In this document: piece after piece, positions 6,144 to 7,355 of the stretch
Layout: the number at the start of each line of letters is the position of its first letter
Position numbering within the stretch: the stretch's first letter is position 1
NCBI GenBank assembly: GCA_024404215.1
Contig: JAKSQI010000078.1
Location: forward strand, 1 to 7,355
Length of the DNA: 7,355 nucleotides
Source: Oscillospiraceae bacterium
GTDB taxonomy: Bacteria > Bacillota > Clostridia > Oscillospirales > Oscillospiraceae
Direction: 5' to 3'
Position numbers and translations under genes: made by a program
The notes under the pieces: generated by a model
Database searches by the model: none
What the model saw: only the letters and a program-made list of their open reading frames with translations
What the model was told of the DNA's origin: nothing

Positions 6144-6256
6144 ACTTCATCCTCCTTTACGATAAGCGGGTGGCTTTTTCTTCTTGCAGACAGTCTACCA
6201 ATTGCTGGACGAGGAATACAGGCAGGAAGGGGAGGGAATCGCCCCTCTATTTTGCG
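6144..6256 (-). other. Leader region of the flotillin gene with no clear promoter
   Basis: This stretch lies between the lipoprotein terminator and the flotillin start. It holds the flotillin ribosome site AAAGGAGG (6151-6158). I found no TTGACA/TATAAT pair with acceptable spacing. A CGTA near the ribosome site does not make a good sigma-W promoter. The gene may use an atypical promoter or readthrough of the upstream terminator. Confidence 0.4.
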
Positions 6257-6291
6257 GAAAAAGAAAAAACAGGGACCCCAAAGGGCCCCTG
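6257..6291 (-). terminator. Intrinsic terminator of the lipoprotein gene
   Basis: The minus strand has a 9-bp stem, CAGGGGCCC with GGGTCCCTG, and the loop TTTG. A strong tail of six T, one C and five T follows. One pair is G-U in the minus-strand RNA but A-C on the plus strand, supporting minus-strand use. It begins 17 bases after the lipoprotein stop codon. Confidence 0.88.
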
Positions 6292-6308
6292 CCTGGGTAG
6301 AAAATGCC

Positions 6309-7154
6309 TTATTTGCTGCTGAAGCAGGCCAAAGCATCCGCTGTGGTATCAATTTCATAGGCGCCGGCGGTAATGGTGGCCAAATAATTGAAGGACTGAT
6401 AGAGAACAATGGTCTCATAGAAATCATAATCGCCGGATTCTGTTTCCATAACGGCGCTGAGGCAGATACAGGGCATTTCTTCCCCCAAAAATTCTACCGT
6501 GCCGGCCTCCAGCTTGCCCTGGGACAGGTTTAGCGCTGCGTACAGGCTGTCTGCATAGCTTTCCATATAGGCCAGGGTTTCCTGGACCAGAGTTTCATCT
6601 GAAACCAGCATGGCCTGAACCGTAGAGAGAGCACCAAGCTTGCTGATTTGGATATTCAAGGTGTCACCATATATGTTTTCAGCATAAAAATCGGCAACAC
6701 TGTTTCCCTGGCTCAGTAAATCGGATAAATCGTTGTCTGACAGCACAGAATAGGTATAGCCAAAAATCTCATCCACTTGTTCCCTCGTTGCAACAGTCCA
6801 GTCCTCGTCCAACTCGCAGGCCAGCTTAAAGGTTTCGTTATAGTAGCTGTTGCCGGATACTTGGCCCAGCTTGAGGTCAGTCTTCGGCTCTTCGGTTGTG
6901 TCGGCCTCCGGTGCTTCACTTGTCTCTGCTTCCGCGGCCTCCTCTGCAGGCTCTTCCAGGGGAAGGGCGCTATCTTCTGCGGGTTCTGCTTCTTCTGCAG
7001 GCAGTTCCTTGGCCGGGGCTTCTTCCACGGGCTGGGCAGCCGGTGCTTCAGCGGGCTGAGCGGACTCAGCGGGCGGCTCCACCTTTGACCCGCATGCCAT
7101 TAAGCTCATGCAGAGCACAGCAGCAAGGAGCATTGCCATAATTCGTTTTTTCAT
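6309..7154 (-). CDS. Lipoprotein with acidic Pro/Ala/Glu linker and unrecognised C-terminal domain
   Basis: A predicted surface lipoprotein of 281 residues with no function I can name. A lipoprotein signal peptide opens it: KKR, a hydrophobic core (5-18), and lipobox LMAC with Cys21 as the expected lipidated residue, followed by GS. Residues 24-91 are a low-complexity acidic linker of Pro, Ala and Glu that probably holds the domain away from the membrane and through the cell wall. The C-terminal domain (about 95-281) mixes strands and helices and includes YYNETFKLACELDEDW (104-119). Its two cysteines near 229 and 231 and others at 113 and 277 are scattered. The pattern near its start (a Gly-Tyr-Asn strand leading to an Asp-Trp turn) is seen in other clostridial lipoproteins, but that is an impression and not a family match. 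AGGAGG lies eight bases before the ATG at 7154. It has its own promoter and terminator and seems to be transcribed alone. Confidence 0.88.
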   Translation of the reverse strand: MKKRIMAMLLAAVLCMSLMACGSKVEPPAESAQPAEAPAAQPVEEAPAKELPAEEAEPAEDSALPLEEPAEEAAEAETSEAPEADTTEEPKTDLKLGQVSGNSYYNETFKLACELDEDWTVATREQVDEIFGYTYSVLSDNDLSDLLSQGNSVADFYAENIYGDTLNIQISKLGALSTVQAMLVSDETLVQETLAYMESYADSLYAALNLSQGKLEAGTVEFLGEEMPCICLSAVMETESGDYDFYETIVLYQSFNYLATITAGAYEIDTTADALACFSSK

Positions 7155-7186
7155 CCCAATTCCCTCCTGCTAAAGTGTATACCCTT

Positions 7187-7215
7187 TTTATAGACTGAAA
7201 TCACCCCTAAGTCAA
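7187..7215 (-). promoter_or_regulatory. Promoter of the lipoprotein gene
   Basis: The minus strand has TTGACT (7210-7215) and TATAAA (7187-7192) exactly 17 bases apart, each matching the consensus at five of six positions. The predicted start near 7180 gives a leader of about 26 bases containing AGGAGG (7163-7168). This is the best-matching sigma-A promoter in the window. Confidence 0.75.
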
Positions 7216-7238
7216 TGTTTTCTGCAGAAGGACAAGGG

Positions 7239-7271
7239 AAAAAGCCTGCCTCCGGGGAAAATAGAGGCGGG
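7239..7271 (-). terminator. Probable terminator of the HIT-family gene
   Basis: On the minus strand CCCGCCTC pairs with GAGGCAGG, with one C-A mismatch, around an 11-base loop, followed by CTTTTT. It begins about 20 bases after the HIT stop codon and just before the lipoprotein promoter. The stem is weaker than the other terminators here. Confidence 0.55.
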
Positions 7272-7291
7272 TGTGATTGTTTGGGTGGGCT

Positions 7292-7355
7292 TTATACCAG
7301 ACCTTCGCCCATGGATTTGCCGGCTAAAATGTGGAAGTGGAGATGGGGGACGGTC
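7292..7355 (-). CDS. HIT-family (histidine triad) protein, C-terminal end only
   Basis: Only the last 20 residues and the TAA stop are inside the window; the rest lies beyond the right edge. They read TVPHLHFHILAGKSMGEGLV, with the histidine-triad motif H-x-H-x-H. In HinT-type proteins this motif forms the active site that cleaves nucleoside phosphoramidates and similar nucleotides. The triad so close to the C-terminus is right for that group. The exact subfamily cannot be judged from so short a piece. Confidence 0.85.
   Translation of the reverse strand, partial: TVPHLHFHILAGKSMGEGLV

Noticed and set aside
6151..6190. Possible sigma-W promoter (CGTA box) before the flotillin gene
   Set aside because: CGTA touches the ribosome site, leaving no room for a leader, and the sequence 16-17 bases upstream matches TGAAAC poorly.
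6232..6247. Short hairpin GAGGG/CCCTC upstream of the flotillin gene
   Set aside because: Only five base pairs with no T tail or other context; likely chance in GC-rich sequence.
6777..7088. Plus-strand frames rich in Ser, Ala, Cys and Phe opposite the lipoprotein
   Set aside because: They mirror the repetitive Pro/Ala/Glu linker of the lipoprotein and have no independent support.

Overview
All recognisable genes lie on the minus strand, so the window is read from high to low coordinates. Compact spacing, strong AGGAGG-type ribosome sites, sigma-A-like promoters (two with an extended TGn -10), intrinsic terminators and GC-rich codon choice suggest a moderately GC-rich Firmicute. A gut-type clostridium, perhaps of the Oscillospiraceae, is an inference from style and gene families; no marker gene proves it.

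Layout from the right edge: (1) the last 20 codons of a HIT-family (histidine triad) protein, followed by a probable terminator. (2) A lipoprotein gene (6309-7154) with a good promoter, a lipobox, a long acidic Pro/Ala/Glu linker and an unrecognised C-terminal domain, closed by a strong terminator. (3) A flotillin/SPFH membrane-scaffold gene (4575-6143), closed by its own terminator. (4) A four-gene operon (627-4371) with its own promoter and terminator: zinc-dependent medium-chain dehydrogenase, transketolase N-terminal subunit, transketolase C-terminal subunit, and short-chain dehydrogenase/reductase. (5) The first 159 codons of an OmpR-type response regulator, running off the left edge, with its own extended -10 promoter.

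How the parts fit: the four-gene operon is the metabolic core. The two transketolase subunits would form one thiamine-diphosphate enzyme moving a two-carbon ketol unit. The flanking dehydrogenases would oxidise or reduce a polyol, ketose or sugar acid that feeds or drains it. The operon appears complete, yet holds no transporter, kinase, isomerase or regulator, so its substrate cannot be read from context. The flotillin and lipoprotein are both envelope proteins and adjacent, but a terminator separates them. The response regulator looks like a separate unit whose kinase gene may lie beyond the left edge.

I saw no CRISPR array, tRNA, rRNA, insertion sequence or phage gene. The long plus-strand open frames opposite the operon are treated as antisense shadows. 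I find no clearly new system; the best leads are the operon of unknown substrate, the flotillin without a visible NfeD partner, and the uncharacterised lipoprotein domain.
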